NCBI GenBank assembly: GCA_034509735.1
Contig: JACGWO010000011.1
Location: 20,072,979-20,136,978, forward strand
Reading direction: 5' to 3'
DNA length: 64,000 nt
Source of the DNA: Sesamum alatum
Taxonomy: Eukaryota; Streptophyta; Magnoliopsida; Lamiales; Pedaliaceae
The notes under the pieces were generated by a model. That model saw only the letters and a program-made list of their open reading frames with translations, ran no database searches and was not told the origin of the DNA. This document shows, one piece after another, positions 24,023-35,333 of the stretch. Each line of letters starts with the position of its first letter. The first letter of the stretch is position 1. The position numbers and the translations under genes are program-made.

Positions 24023-24838
24023 CTGTCGGCGGGGAGAGGCGGAGGTGGCGGAGGATCGGCCATGGTAGGGAGATGGGGGTGCCGACTGGCGCGGGACGGG
24101 GGAGATGGATCTGGGTAGAGGGGGCGGTGGGAGATGGGGTGGCGACGGCAACGGAGGACGAGAGGCGGGATCTGGGCTACAGACGGAGAGGCAGAATTGG
24201 GCAGGAGAGGCCGGATTCGAGCGGATCTATGCGGGAGAAAGAGGCAGCCAGAGGAGGGAGGGGGAGGAGGACGAGGCGGCGATGCTGGGGTGGGTGGCGA
24301 CGGGGAAGACGAAGGAAGGGGGAGGGGGAGGGCTGTGCGAGGGGGAGTGTGCTAGGGTCGGCGGTGGCTGCATGGGGGAGTGTGTTAGGGTCGTCAGCGA
24401 CTGCGCGAGGGGGAGTGTGCTAGGGTCGGCGGCGGCGAGAGGGGAAGGGGCTAGGGTCGGCGGTGCTGGGGAGGGAGATGGGGGCGGCGGCGGCGGTGAT
24501 CCGGCAATGAAGAACGAGATGGAGAAGAAAGAAAAATTATACATATATACACAATATTTTATAACTAACATATAATATTTAATATATTAAGCATTATTTT
24601 TATAAATATATATGTATAATATATTAAATATAATATATATATATATATACAAAATGATATTTATTGATTAAAAAATTATCCACACACATAGAAAGGGTGC
24701 GTGTAGTGCACCACTATACCATGGGGAGTATTTTACTCTATTTTTTATAACACTGGGGAGTAAATGGCAACTTAATTTTTCACAGGGAGGTAAATGCTCA
24801 TTTATCTTAACACAGGGGGATAAATTGCAATTTTATCA
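23653..24838. mobile_element. Inverted-repeat DNA element, copy 2 (10 bp target duplication)
   Basis: TTTTATAATG flanks both sides (23643-23652 and 24839-24848). The left end GGTTAAATGCAATTTACCCC and the reverse complement of the right end (TGATAAAATTGCAATTTATC) match over about 32 bp through 'cctgtgttaag'. Subterminal blocks, the 'gttggatct...aaggtccaaatttaa' segment, the TA/GA tract and the G-rich core follow the same order as copy 1. A 10 bp duplication suggests a Mutator-type (MULE) origin. It encodes no transposase; Gly/Arg-rich open frames at 24073-24575 follow from base composition. Confidence 0.82.
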
Positions 24839-24848
24839 TTTTATAATG

Positions 24849-25130
24849 CACCGAATATTCTTTTTTTTTTTTGTAGTGATTGTTTACCCTCTCTCTTCCC
24901 CTTAATTTATCTTCCATAAAAACACACCTGGAAATAGAACTCCAACAATGGATTCTTATTCAAATTGGGGAAAATGATAATTTTAATCCTATAAGTATGG
25001 GGTAAGAATTTTGATCCTGTTAGCAATTAAAACTGGTTAAATTAGGTCATTTTGTTTAGAGGTAGATTATTCTAGACCAGTTTGAGAGACCATACTTCTT
25101 CATTTTTATTTTATGTCCGCATAAAATGCA
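24849..25130. other. AT-rich DNA, no gene seen
   Basis: A T-run followed by 'gtagtg' at about 24860-24876 resembles a CACTA-type right terminus, but no partner end was established. No coding sequence was found. Confidence 0.4.
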
Positions 25131-26280
25131 AGTAAAATTACATCGACACCCTTTCAGTTAAGATCTAATTACACAAGTACTTCTTATTCCTTGCAAAATT
25201 ACAAATGTGCTCTTTACAATAGCAGTTGTTAGGGGTAGCAAGATGGGTTAAGACCCATGGGTTCTACCCAACCTAACTAATTTTGGATTGGGTTGGGTTG
25301 GTTATATTTTAGAATGGGTTGATATGGATTAGAATTACATAAAATTAAATACTATATGGGTTTGATATGAGTTGAATATGGACCTGATGTGGGTTGGATA
25401 TGGGCCCAATATGGGTTTTAATGGGTTCAACCCATAAAATTTTGAAAAAAAAAAAAAAAAGAAAGAAAAACTCACTCCACTACACTTGGCTTCACCGGAC
25501 ACACACACACCTCAAAACTCACTCATTTTCTCCTTCACCAAACACACACACAGACACTTTTCGCCTTCACCCACACACACACAAACACACATACGCTATC
25601 ACATTTCTCTCTCTTGCACCCATATAAGATAACGCCACCAGTCGCCGACCTCCGCCTTCACAACCCCCATATTCATTTCACTTCTAGCATTCAACTCCCC
25701 CCCCCCCCCTCCCCCCTTTTTTAAACTACTTGTCGTGCCACGTCGTTCATGTGTACATATAATAAATATTTTTTTATATTTTAAAATATATTATAAATAA
25801 AAATAAAATATATAAATTAACAATCACATTTCAAAAATTTTTAAAAATTAAAATATTATTTAAACAACAAAATAATTAGTGTAGTGGTGTTGAAATGACG
25901 TGATGTCACTTTTGTAAAAACTAAAAAAAAACTAGAATTAATTTTTCTAATTCTAATATCAAATAACCTCCTAAATAAATATTAAAATTTTAAAATTATA
26001 AAATGTTTAAAAAACTTATAGTTAATCCAAACACCCTCTAGAATTTAAATTAATAAAATGGTTTATACTAATCTAACCCAATTCATTTTGGACACGACCC
26101 ATACTAGACTCGACCTATATGGACCCAACCCAACCCGTCCATTTGCCACCCATAATAGTTGTAATTACAAATACATCCCCATACAGGAGGAAACTTTCAT
26201 TAACATTTATAATATTACAAAAGACACAAAGTATTTGCAGAACTAAACCTAATTTAAGAGGTGTCGATATAATTTACCCT
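25131..26280. mobile_element. Inverted-repeat element hosting a nested hAT-like insertion
   Basis: The left end 'taaaattacatcgacaccct' and the reverse complement of the right end (taaattatatcgacacctct) match, and further inside 'aagatctaattacacaagtac' mirrors 'aaattaggtttagttctgc'. Without the nested element at 25232-26156 this outer element is only about 220 bp, a MITE. Confidence 0.6.
25232..26156. mobile_element. hAT-like element nested in a MITE
   Basis: AGTTGTTA (25224-25231) and AGTTGTAA (26157-26164) flank it, an 8 bp duplication with one mismatch. The left side carries 'ggggtagcaagatgggtt' and many 'atgggttggatatggg' repeats. The right side mirrors them with 'gacccaacccaacccgtcc' and 'tttgccaccc'. 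The interior has CA-rich low complexity (25500-25600), a C run (25699-25712) and no transposase. Confidence 0.6.
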
Positions 26281-27104
26281 ATAATGTATAATATGAAGAG
26301 AGATTACTTTCCTAAAACTTGCTATAATTTGTAAGCCCATGCATGGTAAGTATAAAAACAAAAAAAAATAAAAGAACAAAGAGGGAGTTGCAAATGAGCA
26401 GTGTAGCAGCTGGGAACGGAATGGAGCAAAAGCCAAAAAGTGTTCCAAAGACACACACATATATATATATATATGGCATGCAACAGCAGACAGCGTACAG
26501 CATTGCGCGCAGTGTATGGATAGTGCAGGAAAGGTGAGGAAGTGTGTGTGTGTGTGTAAGCATTCACGAGACCGAGGTATCTATTCTGCCTTTATCTTTT
26601 AAGGACACGCTGCTCCAGAAAGTAATTTTTGACTTGTTTCTTTTCAGAAATCCCTTTCTCTATAGCCTATTCCAGTTTCTGATTGGAGTACTCAAAACTC
26701 CACCCCTCTCCCGCCATCAAAATTGCCAATTTGGCCAGAAAATGACTGTATATAAGAAAGAAAAAAAACAGTTTGAAATGTGATACGCACTTGATATTTT
26801 TTGATCAAATGGGCAATTTTCGACGACAAATATCATCAATGTATTTTTTTTTCTTAAAATTATTATTCTTCATTGTCAAATTTACTTTAAGTGGACGAAG
26901 CGTCCACTACTTATGGGATGAAAATTATAATTCTTCTTTACATATATGCGCCTCTTGCTGAGTTGTAATATATATATATATAAATATATAATTACTAGTT
27001 GTCGACACACTCGATCCGAAGAGCAATAAAACATAACTATGGTGCGAGATAAAGAAAAAAAATTATGAAAAGAAACAATCATGTTGTGAATGGAGAAAAA
27101 AAAA
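26281..27104. other. Intergenic DNA with microsatellites, no gene seen
   Basis: An (AC)n(AT)n tract lies at about 26451-26474, a (TG)n tract at 26541-26557 and an (AT)n tract at about 26969-26991. Open frames in this stretch are short and overlap on both strands. Confidence 0.55.
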
Positions 27105-27332
27105 GGGAAAAATGCAATTACACCCCTTGTGATATGTAAAGAGTGCAAAAAAAATCCTGTAAAAAAATAAATAGCAATTTACCCCTATATTTTAAAAATG
27201 GAGCAAAAAACCCCCTATGAGAGGGTTGTTTGCTGCATTTTGAATAATACAGGGGGATAAATTGCTAGTTATTTTTTCACAGGGGGTAATTGCTCTTTTT
27301 GGTTAACACGGGGGGCAAATTGCATTTAACCC
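27105..27332. mobile_element. Inverted-repeat DNA element, copy 3 (short foldback form)
   Basis: Only 228 bp long. Left 'gggaaaaatgcaattacacc' and right 'aattgcatttaaccc' ends, and the inner 'agcaatttacccctat...gagcaaaaaaccccct' against 'acagggggataaattgctag', make nearly the whole copy one imperfect hairpin. Flanks GAAAAAAAAA (27095-27104) and GAAAAAGAAA (27333-27342) agree at 9 of 10 bases. It lacks the microsatellite and G-rich core of copies 1 and 2. Confidence 0.7.
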
Positions 27333-28090
27333 GAAAAAGAAATAAGTACGTGAAAAGAAAGAAACGTAGGGTAAGGTGAGAGAAAAAAATAAATTATAAT
27401 TGTAGATTATTAAAAATATGGAAGTTTGTGAAAAAAGAAAAGATACATGGGAGAAGTAAAGTGAGATAGAAACATGGAACAGTACCTAGGTTGAGAGAAA
27501 AAAAATTATAATTGTGATATTATTAAAAACACATTAAAATTATTATTCTGACCATTTTTTTTAGAAGGGAAGAAATGGATAAAAGGATAAATTTAGGTAT
27601 TCAAAAATTAATACGACAAAAAGATTCTTTTATAATAGTACAGATATTACTAAATGTCAGTAAAAGTAATTTAGACGTAATTCCTATGGCCATTAAATTT
27701 ATAAAAATATTGATTATTGTGTAAAAATAAAAAAAATATATTATCACTTAATACATGTCATTGTTCATAGCACATTGATTTTGTTATTAATATATTCTTG
27801 CCTCTAAATATTATTCTTTTCTTCTATTCTTATGGACAAAATAACTGGGTACGTACTTTACATGTATATTGAGCACGTAAAACGTAAGTCAGCAATTAGT
27901 TTATAATAATCTCACGAGTAGAGCTCAATTTGAAAAGTCAAATTAAATCTGAGTGTTAGAATTATTGAGTTTAAGCCTCATAGTTGGAGGTGTTTGGATG
28001 AGTTAATAAGTTGTTCTAAATATCTATACTATATATAAAAGTATGAAATTGCAAGTGTTTGTTTTTTTATTGTGAAAGAACATCTACACC
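27333..28090. other. AT-rich DNA, no gene seen
   Basis: No coding frame was found. 'tctatactatatataaaagt' at about 28021-28040 resembles the 5' terminus of plant Helitrons (TC start, AT-rich), but no matching hairpin and CTRR 3' end was established. Confidence 0.45.
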
Positions 28091-28645
28091 CTTACTTAAG
28101 TGCTTTTAATAATAAAAAAAAAAAGTTCATAGAATAAAATTCAATGAAAGAAAGTTATTTATAATCCTAATTGCTCTAAGTTATTTAGAGAATAAATATA
28201 TATCCAAATAGAAAAAAAAAATTAAACATGCAAATATTATTTCAACAAAATTATATTGCTCGAAGAAATCTTAAATATTTTAAGAAAAATTTAATTTATT
28301 ATGACACAGTAAAATTTAAAATAAATGACACAAAATAATATATTAATTACTAAACTAAATTTAAAATCTTACTTAAGTTCACCTTTTAATAATAAATTAA
28401 ATTTAATTATAAAAGAACAAAATTCTATTTGAAAAAAATAAAAAATATTTAGTAGTCTTAAATTCCTAATTGTCCTAAACTGCTTAGTAATATATCCATC
28501 TAAAAAATAAATATACAAATATATTTCAACGCAATTACATTGCTAGAAGAAATCTTAATTAATTTAAGACAAAATTTATTTACTATTACACATTAAACTT
28601 TAAAATAAATAAAATATATATTAAACTTTAAAATAAATAAAATAT
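28091..28645. repeat. Tandem duplication with 277 bp period
   Basis: 'cttacttaag' begins each copy (28091 and 28368). Later landmarks recur in the same order: 'taatcctaattgctctaa' against 'taaattcctaattgtcctaa', 'atatatccaaat' against 'atatatccatct', 'ttgctcgaagaaatctta' against 'ttgctagaagaaatctta', and 'taaaataaat'. The copies have diverged by substitutions and small indels. Both are non-coding. Confidence 0.7.
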
Positions 28646-29179
28646 GTTAAATATATAAAATATTGATCTAAACTTAAATCTATCTATCTCTATATATATA
28701 ATAATGAACAAGTATCAAAATTTAATTGTGAATGAAATTAATCTTAATCTTTGAAAATTTAGAAAGAGGGACTTCTGACTAATTGATTTTTATTTTAATA
28801 GTAATAGGTAAAAACACACCACACCCCCCCCCCCCCGGATTGAAGAATAGTGTAACCAATAATATAATAAATAATTAAATTTAAAATTTTACCTTATAGA
28901 GTAGTTACAATTAACATAGTTATAGGCCCTCGTGAGACAAATAAAACTATTTTGATACTTTAAAAGAGTTTTAGTCAATTTAATCAAGTTTTTATTAAAA
29001 ACAAATAACAATTAGTAAAACATCATTAATCAATCAAACAAAACTACAAATAAAAAATATTGATAAAAAGTAAAACAAGTGAAAATATAGTGTTGCATAA
29101 TATATTACAAAAGAAAAACGCAATATATTGATAAATGAATGAATAAATTGAAAAGTAATATTTAAAAGTGAAATTTTAG
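28646..29179. other. AT-rich DNA, no gene seen
   Basis: AT-rich sequence with a C run at about 28824-28837. No coding evidence was found before the LINE sequence starts near 29180. Confidence 0.55.
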
Positions 29180-29870
29180 AGTAGTTGGAATGTGAATGGC
29201 CTTAATCGTAGAGACCACCAATGTGCTGCAAGAGCACTGCCGTGGGAGTTTAGATTGGAGATTATGGAGCTACTTGAATCTATAGTGGGTATAGAGCGGG
29301 AGGGATTCAGTCCTTTGTTAATTCATAATGGAGGTGGTTCACAAACTATAATGAGGGCCCTGTGGGCGAATATGGTTGAATTGGGATGAAGCAAAGGTCT
29401 CTATGGAGATTCTGGAGGTACACTCGCAAGTAATTCACTACCATATAAAAAAAAGATTAACACAAGTGTGCTAGCCTGTGTTATTTGTATATGGTGCAAA
29501 CAAAGTTCAAGCGTGATGGGATCTATGCCAGTTGTTAGTGCATATTATTGAGGTTGTTAATGATGAGTGTTGGCTAATTCTAGGGGACTTTAACACCATT
29601 CTGACTCTGATGAAAGTTGTGGGGAGTTGCGGATGATACGGGGCTATGGAGGAGTTTAAGCAATGTTTATAGACATCATATTCGCTATATTGCCTTGCGA
29701 GGGTTGAAATTTAGCTGGCACAATTGCAACCTTAGGGAGAGAAGTTTATGGAAAGGACTTGACCAAATGCTTGGCAATGAGATATGGTTCGCGCAGTTTA
29801 GCCACTCGTATGTGTGCTCCAACCAAAGGACGTCCGATCATTGCTTGTTGGTCCTGGTTGCATGAAATGT
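29180..29870 (+). pseudogene. LINE (L1-type) endonuclease domain pseudogene
   Basis: 'WNVNGLNRRDHQCAARAL' at about 29188 is the start of the apurinic-like endonuclease of plant L1 elements. Near 29580 'LILGDFNTI' is damaged. At 29690-29865 'GLKFSWHNC', 'RSLWKGLDQMLGNEIW' and 'NQRTSDHCLLVL' form the C-terminal end with the catalytic 'SDH' region. The enzyme would nick target DNA to prime reverse transcription. Frame changes and stops separate the pieces. Confidence 0.8.
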
Positions 29871-31530
29871 TGATTCGTCTCAGTTGAAGGGGATGTTCCA
29901 CTTCAATAACTTATTAGCTAAGGATCATATATTCCTAAAGAAGGTGGATCGAGCATGGGATCATCACATAGTTGGGATACTATGTATGCGGTGGTCCATA
30001 AGTTCGAAGCATTAAAGCCTGTGTTTAGAAGTATAAGGAAGATGAGGGGCTACTTGACAAAAAATAGGTTTTCTGGCGATTATCCAACGATTGATGCAAG
30101 AATACCTATTTGATTACTTCCTCTCGAGCTTAGAGAAGTTCTGTAGAAGGGTCTTTGTTGCTTCTAAGTAGGAACGGGATATGTTGCACCAAAGAGCAAA
30201 GGTTTCTAGCTAAGGAGGGAGATCAGTGTTCCAAGCTCTTCTTCCAGAAGATTGCGGTTTGATGGGCCAAACAACGTACTTATTACCTGCAAACTACAAC
30301 AAGTAATGAGCAACATGACCAGTAGCAGATCATTGAAGAGATTGTTGCATATAATCAAAGCCTGCTAGGAGATATACTATAACAACAAAATATAGATATT
30401 GCACACCTCAAACAGTTGCTAGCGAGTTGTCTAACTAAAGAAGAGGCGACTAGAGTATAGCAGGCAACTACATGCTCAGGAGTCAAGACAAAACTGTTTG
30501 AAATGGACATTACCAAGGCATTTGGCCTTGATAGATTCACTGTGGGGTTCTTCAAACACGTGTGGCCTGTGATTGGGAATCAAGTGACTGAAGCAATACT
30601 TAATTTCTTCCAGTCCGAAAAATTGCTAAAATATGTGAACTCTACCTTCATCGTATTGGTTTCTAAAGTACAGTTGCGTGAAATGGTGGGGGAATTTAGG
30701 CCTATCTCATGTTACAATGTGATATACAATATCATCACCAAAATTATTGTCAATAATTGAAAGGGTTATTGGAGAAGCTGGTTGATAAGTCACACAATGC
30801 GTTTATCCCTAGTAGGAGCATTAGTAACAATATACTCCTAGCTCAAGAGTTACTTGTTGTGTACAATTAGAGGCACTTGCCTTCTCGATGTACTTTGAGA
30901 TTGACCTCTGTAAAGCTTATGATTTGGTTGAATGTGACTTCCTGGGCGACATTGCGATTATTTGGGTTTCTTGAGGTGTTTGTGTGTTGGATAATGGAGT
31001 TTGTGACAATTGCATCTTTTCTGTGTGCATCAATGCAACGCCACAAGGATTTTTTTCAAGTAGGTCGTGGGTTCAGACAGGGGGAACCCATATCCCCATA
31101 CTTGTTTGTGCTAGTGATGGAAGTGTTTCATACATTGCTGAAGTAGGGGATCTTTCATTCCCCTCAGTTCCACTATCATTGGAGGAGCAAGGAATTACAA
31201 TGATTCATGCTGAGCTTTGTAGATGACTTGTTCTTGCTCTATAAGGCAAAGCAACAGTTTTTGAATTTCATTTGTCATGGTTTGTAAAAGTTATAATTTG
31301 CTATCTGCACTACAAGCTAACTCAAGCAAGAGCCAGATGCTCTTGTTAAAAGCTGCAGCAAGTGACAAAATGATGTTAGAGAAACTAAGGGAGATTGAGG
31401 TTGCTCAGCTACCGGTTAGATACCTAGGGGTTCCAATCAAGAGCTCCAAGTTAAACCTAGCTGTCTGTAACTTGTTAGATAGAGTGTACGCTAAATTAGT
31501 TCATGGGGTTCAACACATTTAGCGTTTGCT
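29871..31530 (+). pseudogene. LINE reverse transcriptase domain pseudogene
   Basis: Recognisable blocks are 'KAFGLDRFTVGFFKHVWPVIG' (normally 'PGPDG...FFK..W'), 'FRPISCYNVIYNIITKII', 'FIPSRSISNNILLAQELL', 'FFQVGRGFRQGEPISPYLFVLVMEV' (RQGxxxSPxLF motif) and 'MLSFVDDLFLLY' (FVDD catalytic box) near 31215. After a stop come 'LQANSSKSQMLLLKAA' and 'LPVRYLGVPI', the usual plant LINE thumb region. Several frameshifts and stops make it inactive. Confidence 0.85.
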
Positions 31531-32440
31531 AGGTGAGTTCAGCTTATAAGATCGATTCTCATGGAAATGCAGTTATCGGGGGATCTTGTGCTACCTAAAG
31601 GTGATACTCAAGAGATTGAAAAGCATTTTAGGCGATTTCTATGAATTGGATGTGGGGCTGCATGTTATGCCGAAGTATCATGGGACCAAGTTTATCTACG
31701 TAAAGAGGCAGGAGACCTCAGTATCAAGGGGTCCTACCCATGAATTTAGCTATGATGTCTAAGCATCTATGGAATGTGGTACTAAAACATCAAAAGTTGA
31801 TATGGGTGAGATGGGTGCTGCAATACAGGCTTAAGCAACACTTTATCTAAATAGTGGGAACCAATACAGGTTCGAAGGGATGGAGAAAGTTGATTAAGTT
31901 AAGGCATGAGTGGTTACACATGATTTAGTTTAAGGTAGGTAAGGGGGAGAACATATTGTTATGGCAAGATCCGTGGCACCCTGATGGTGTGTTAATATGC
32001 AAGTACCCCCAAGGGCCTATGCTCCAGGCTTCCTATTGTTGCAGTCGTCTAGAAGATTATTGACAATGGGGCTTGGAAATGCCAGTTTCTTCCTCCTCAG
32101 TAGTAAACACAATAGTGCAGCGACTCCATATTATTGGGAGTAATGATGAGGTGCATGGCTATCGACAAATGGGTCTTTTACAATGAAAAACGCATTGCAG
32201 TTGTTCCCACATGTGGAGTTCAATGTGCAACGGGCATGGTTATTATCTAGAAAGTTTTTTATGAACAAGTTCATACAATAGATCACCATATTGAAAATGT
32301 TGTCTATCATGGACAAGCTTTGGCTTAATCCGACTGTTGGCCATTATGTACTTTTTGGCACACAAGAGATAGAAACATACAAGCATTTATTCTTTGCTTG
32401 CAGATATTCTAGACACTGTCTGATTTATTCTCTGTAATGA
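31531..32440 (+). pseudogene. LINE C-terminal region (zf-RVT-like) pseudogene
   Basis: Fragments 'WDQVYLRKEAGDLSIKG', 'FKVGKGENILLWQDPWHPDG' and 'YKHLFFACRYSR' match the part of plant LINE ORF2 between the reverse transcriptase and the RNase H, including the zf-RVT block. The expected zinc-binding cysteines are mostly lost. Homology stops near 32440. No RNase H or poly(A) tail was found, so the 3' end seems truncated. Confidence 0.7.
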
Positions 32441-32651
32441 ACTTCGGCTTCAGTGGACTTTCCCAGAGGACTAACAGTGTGGAATATTTTGGGCATTACT
32501 TTTAGTCCTCTTTTTTTCGAAGATTTTAAAATGGTCCCAAAAATTAGTTGAGAGGGCATTTTATTTGGTCGAGAAATTCAAATTTCATTGGCGATAAGTT
32601 TTCTACTTTACCTAAATGGACTTCCACGTGGACATAATGGGCTTCGACTTA
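32441..32651. other. Spacer between the LINE remnant and a small inverted-repeat element
   Basis: No coding or structural signal was seen. Confidence 0.4.
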
Positions 32652-32993
32652 AGTGCGTTTGCAATAGTTTAAGTGTTTATTAGTGTTTTCGGTAAAATAA
32701 AAAAAAATTAATATCATTGGTTTACAACTTATGCCACTAAACTATTTAAAGTGAGTCATCTAACCAAATATTATAAGTTTCTTTTCACCAACTTCTATCA
32801 ACTATAACTTATTGATAAATTCTACATAATAAGATTTTATCCAAAATCACAACTTCAAGTTTTTTTTTTTTTTTTTTTTTTATATTTCACTTTTGTTTCA
32901 AACACTTCTAATTTTCACTATAGCTAATTAAATTTACAATTTTCTCTAAAAGTTATTCCCACCAATATGCAAAAACTATTGCAAATGCCCACT
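32652..32993. mobile_element. Small inverted-repeat element (MITE-like)
   Basis: The left end AGTGCGTTTGCAATAGTTT and the reverse complement of the right end (AGTGGGCATTTGCAATAGTT) match. The interior is AT-rich with a run of about 20 T near 32862-32881. No target duplication could be defined. Confidence 0.5.
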
Positions 32994-33202
32994 CAGGATT
33001 TTTGAAGCCCATGTCAGCTTATTTCTTCTAAAAAATAACAATCACATATATATAGTCATGTGAGAGTCACATGCCAATTCCCCATCGAATCATATAATTT
33101 CCAACAAAAGTTGTCCTCAACGAACGAGTTTTTGCAAGTGTTGTACTTAATTCTTAATTTCAGTTTGTTTTTGAATGAATTTGTTTTTCGTTCAGTAATT
33201 TT

Positions 33203-33728
33203 TTTTTGATAGGAAAATCGATATATTAATTTCCAGGAACCAAATCAACTTCAACAGCTGAGAGTACATCAAGATGGAGTGAGTCATTATCATGTTGATG
33301 ATTAAAAATTTGGGCTAAACAATGAGCCGCCTTATTTCCAAATCTACGAACTTGGCTCCACCTAGGAGAAACAGACTCCAAATATTCTGGATGTCTAAAA
33401 GAATGGGCTAAATATTGGCAGGACAACTGGTAGTATGTGAAGCACTATTAATGACCACTTGACAATCTCCTTCTAAAATAACATGTTCCCAGCTTTCCTG
33501 AAGTATGAGTTCTGCTGTTGTTCTTGCCGCTTCTGATTCAGTGTGCACTGCCTCAACAATCCCAGTTAGCAGCTTTGCCTTCCATCCAACACATTCTCCT
33601 CTTGCATCCCGTGCAATGACACCCACAATCCCAACTTTCCTGTCCTTCGAAAGCGCTCCATCAAAATTCACTTTAATCCAACCCTCAGGGGGCTCAGTCC
33701 ACTCCGTAGGAATATGCACATTCCTCAC
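33203..33728 (-). pseudogene. RNase H domain and 3' end of a second LINE (minus strand)
   Basis: On minus, 'WIKVNFDGALSKDRKVGIVG' and 'VIARDARGECVG' give the RNase H first strand and catalytic Asp. 'HTESEAARTTAELILQ' and 'VILEGDCQVVINS' carry the Glu and second Asp regions. After a frame change, 'RRFGNKAAHCLAQ' is the last motif. A short 3' tail ends in an A run at about 33203-33211 (T run on plus), following 'atatcgattttcctatc', a typical plant LINE 3' end. Confidence 0.82.
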
Positions 33729-34347
33729 ATTTGGTTCAAATTATAATATTTCAAAAAAAGCTAAGAAGAAATTTCTCGCTCGCGCCACCAACTCTATCGG
33801 GGTTTCAGATTCGTTTTCCATAAGCTTTTTGTTTCTGTTATTCCAAAGGCTCCAGCACAAGGTGAGGAACCATCTGCATTGTATCCACATTCCGGGATAC
33901 ATGTCACATCCACTCCTCATATCCACCTTTCCAGCTTGCTACGATGTCCTACTGAATGTCTGAGAACGCCCAGACAACTCGCGCAAATTCACACCCCAGC
34001 AACACATGGTTAATGTCTTCGCCCATAGCCTTGCACCTAGCGCACCAATCATCCACATGAGCCCGTCGCTTAATTAGATTTTTAGCTGTCGGGACAACAT
34101 TAAAGCATGCTTTCCAGCAGAATAATTGCACTCTATGGAGGGCAAGGGATTTCCAAATGAAGTCCCAGCAGTTATGAGAGAGTTTGTTGCTACCTGTGCC
34201 ACAATTCTCCTTCTCCACTCTCCTAGCCAAATTGTATGCATATCGTACGGAGAACTTCTCATTTTTTGATAGGTGCCACACTAGCCTGTCCATCAAGCCC
34301 CTTCCCAAAGGAATGTTGAGTATAGTTTCAGTATCAATATCCCACAA
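33729..34347 (-). pseudogene. zf-RVT domain of the second LINE (minus strand)
   Basis: An open frame at 34347-33949 encodes 'WHLSKNEKFSVRYAYNLARR', 'WDFIWKSLALHRVQLFCWKA' and 'CARCKAMGEDINHVLLGCEF', with the C-x2-C and H...C zinc ligands intact. A further frame to 33741 reads 'CWSLWNNRNKKLMENE', the linker towards RNase H. It is better preserved than the plus-strand LINE but carries frameshifts. Confidence 0.85.
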
Positions 34348-34812
34348 GAGCTCGCGGAGGAGCTCCTCATTCCACCTCTATCCGTCTGTTAAAATCAGAT
34401 CATGCACCATGGAGTTCTCTTTTCCAGGGACCCTGGGAGTAATCAGCTTGTGAGTAGACTCCCTAAGAATCCATTTATCATTCCACACATTTATAGTCCT
34501 CCCATCTCCCACTTGCCACCTAGAACCCGCCTCAAGTAGCCATTTTGAGCCCAAAATACCCTACCATGACAGAGATGCGTTAGATACCTTACTCGCCTCG
34601 TAGAAGCTAGAGTTCAAAAAATACTCTGCCTTCATAGTCCGGCTAAGGAGGCTTGTTGTTTCAACAGCGATTAGCCATCCTTGTTTGGCCAATAATGCCA
34701 TATTAAGACACCTCAAGTCCCTAAATCCGAGTCCACCTCTCCATTTCTGATTGCATAGAAAGTCCCAACTCAACCAATATGTACGTCTGGACTCCCCGTT
34801 CAACCACCAGAA
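34348..34812 (-). pseudogene. Reverse transcriptase C-terminal part of the second LINE; 5' truncation point
   Basis: 'WWLNGESRRTYWLSWDFLCN' then 'KWRGGLGFRDLRCLNMALLA' and 'KQGWLI' are typical of the plant LINE segment after the reverse transcriptase thumb. Homology begins abruptly near 34812 next to unrelated AT-rich DNA, so the copy is 5'-truncated, as expected when target-primed reverse transcription stops early. Confidence 0.8.
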
Positions 34813-35333
34813 ATTATATGATATTTTAGATAATTAAAAAATTTGAATTTGAATAATTATTCAATATAAATTAGAGGGTTAATGATCTATTAGTCAGCGC
34901 GTACATATTGGTTGAGTCAAGTTCAAAAAAGAAAAGGAAGGAGATTTTAGGTTACATTTTCAAATATCATTTTTTATATATATGTTTTCGATATAACAGA
35001 AAAGGTATTTATGAAATCTCGTCGTTTTTGAATCTCAAATGAAATTTTGTTTCCAATCAATATACCAAGATATAATATTAAATAATTTCTTTTTAATAAT
35101 TTAAACTATTCAATGTTTGTATGGTTGGGGAGAAAATAAGTGTACAAAAAAATTGAAAGTAAAAAGGGATTTATAAGAAAAAATTTGATGTTTGGTTAGC
35201 GAGAATAGATATAGGAATAGTAAAACTGGTGTATATGAATTCTCCTGGGATCCAATTTTGTTTCCTTCCCAAATTGGGTGGAAAAATAAAAAGTATAAGG
35301 CTAAAAAGACATAAATGTACATATTTTATTTTT
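34813..35333. other. AT-rich DNA, no gene seen
   Basis: No coding or repeat structure was recognised between the truncated LINE and the next inverted-repeat element. Confidence 0.5.

Noticed and set aside
24073..24575. Overlapping Gly/Arg-rich frames on plus and a Pro/Ser-rich frame on minus
   Set aside because: Same cause as in the first element copy: base composition of the core, several frames open at once.
23083..24876. A CACTA-like element from 'tgctacaacaaaaatttg' to 'ttttttttgtagtg'
   Set aside because: The two ends match only in the first few bases and in homopolymer, and no transposase or target duplication supports them.
33505..33963. 152-residue open frame on plus
   Set aside because: It is antisense to the LINE RNase H/zf-RVT region, which has clear family motifs on minus.
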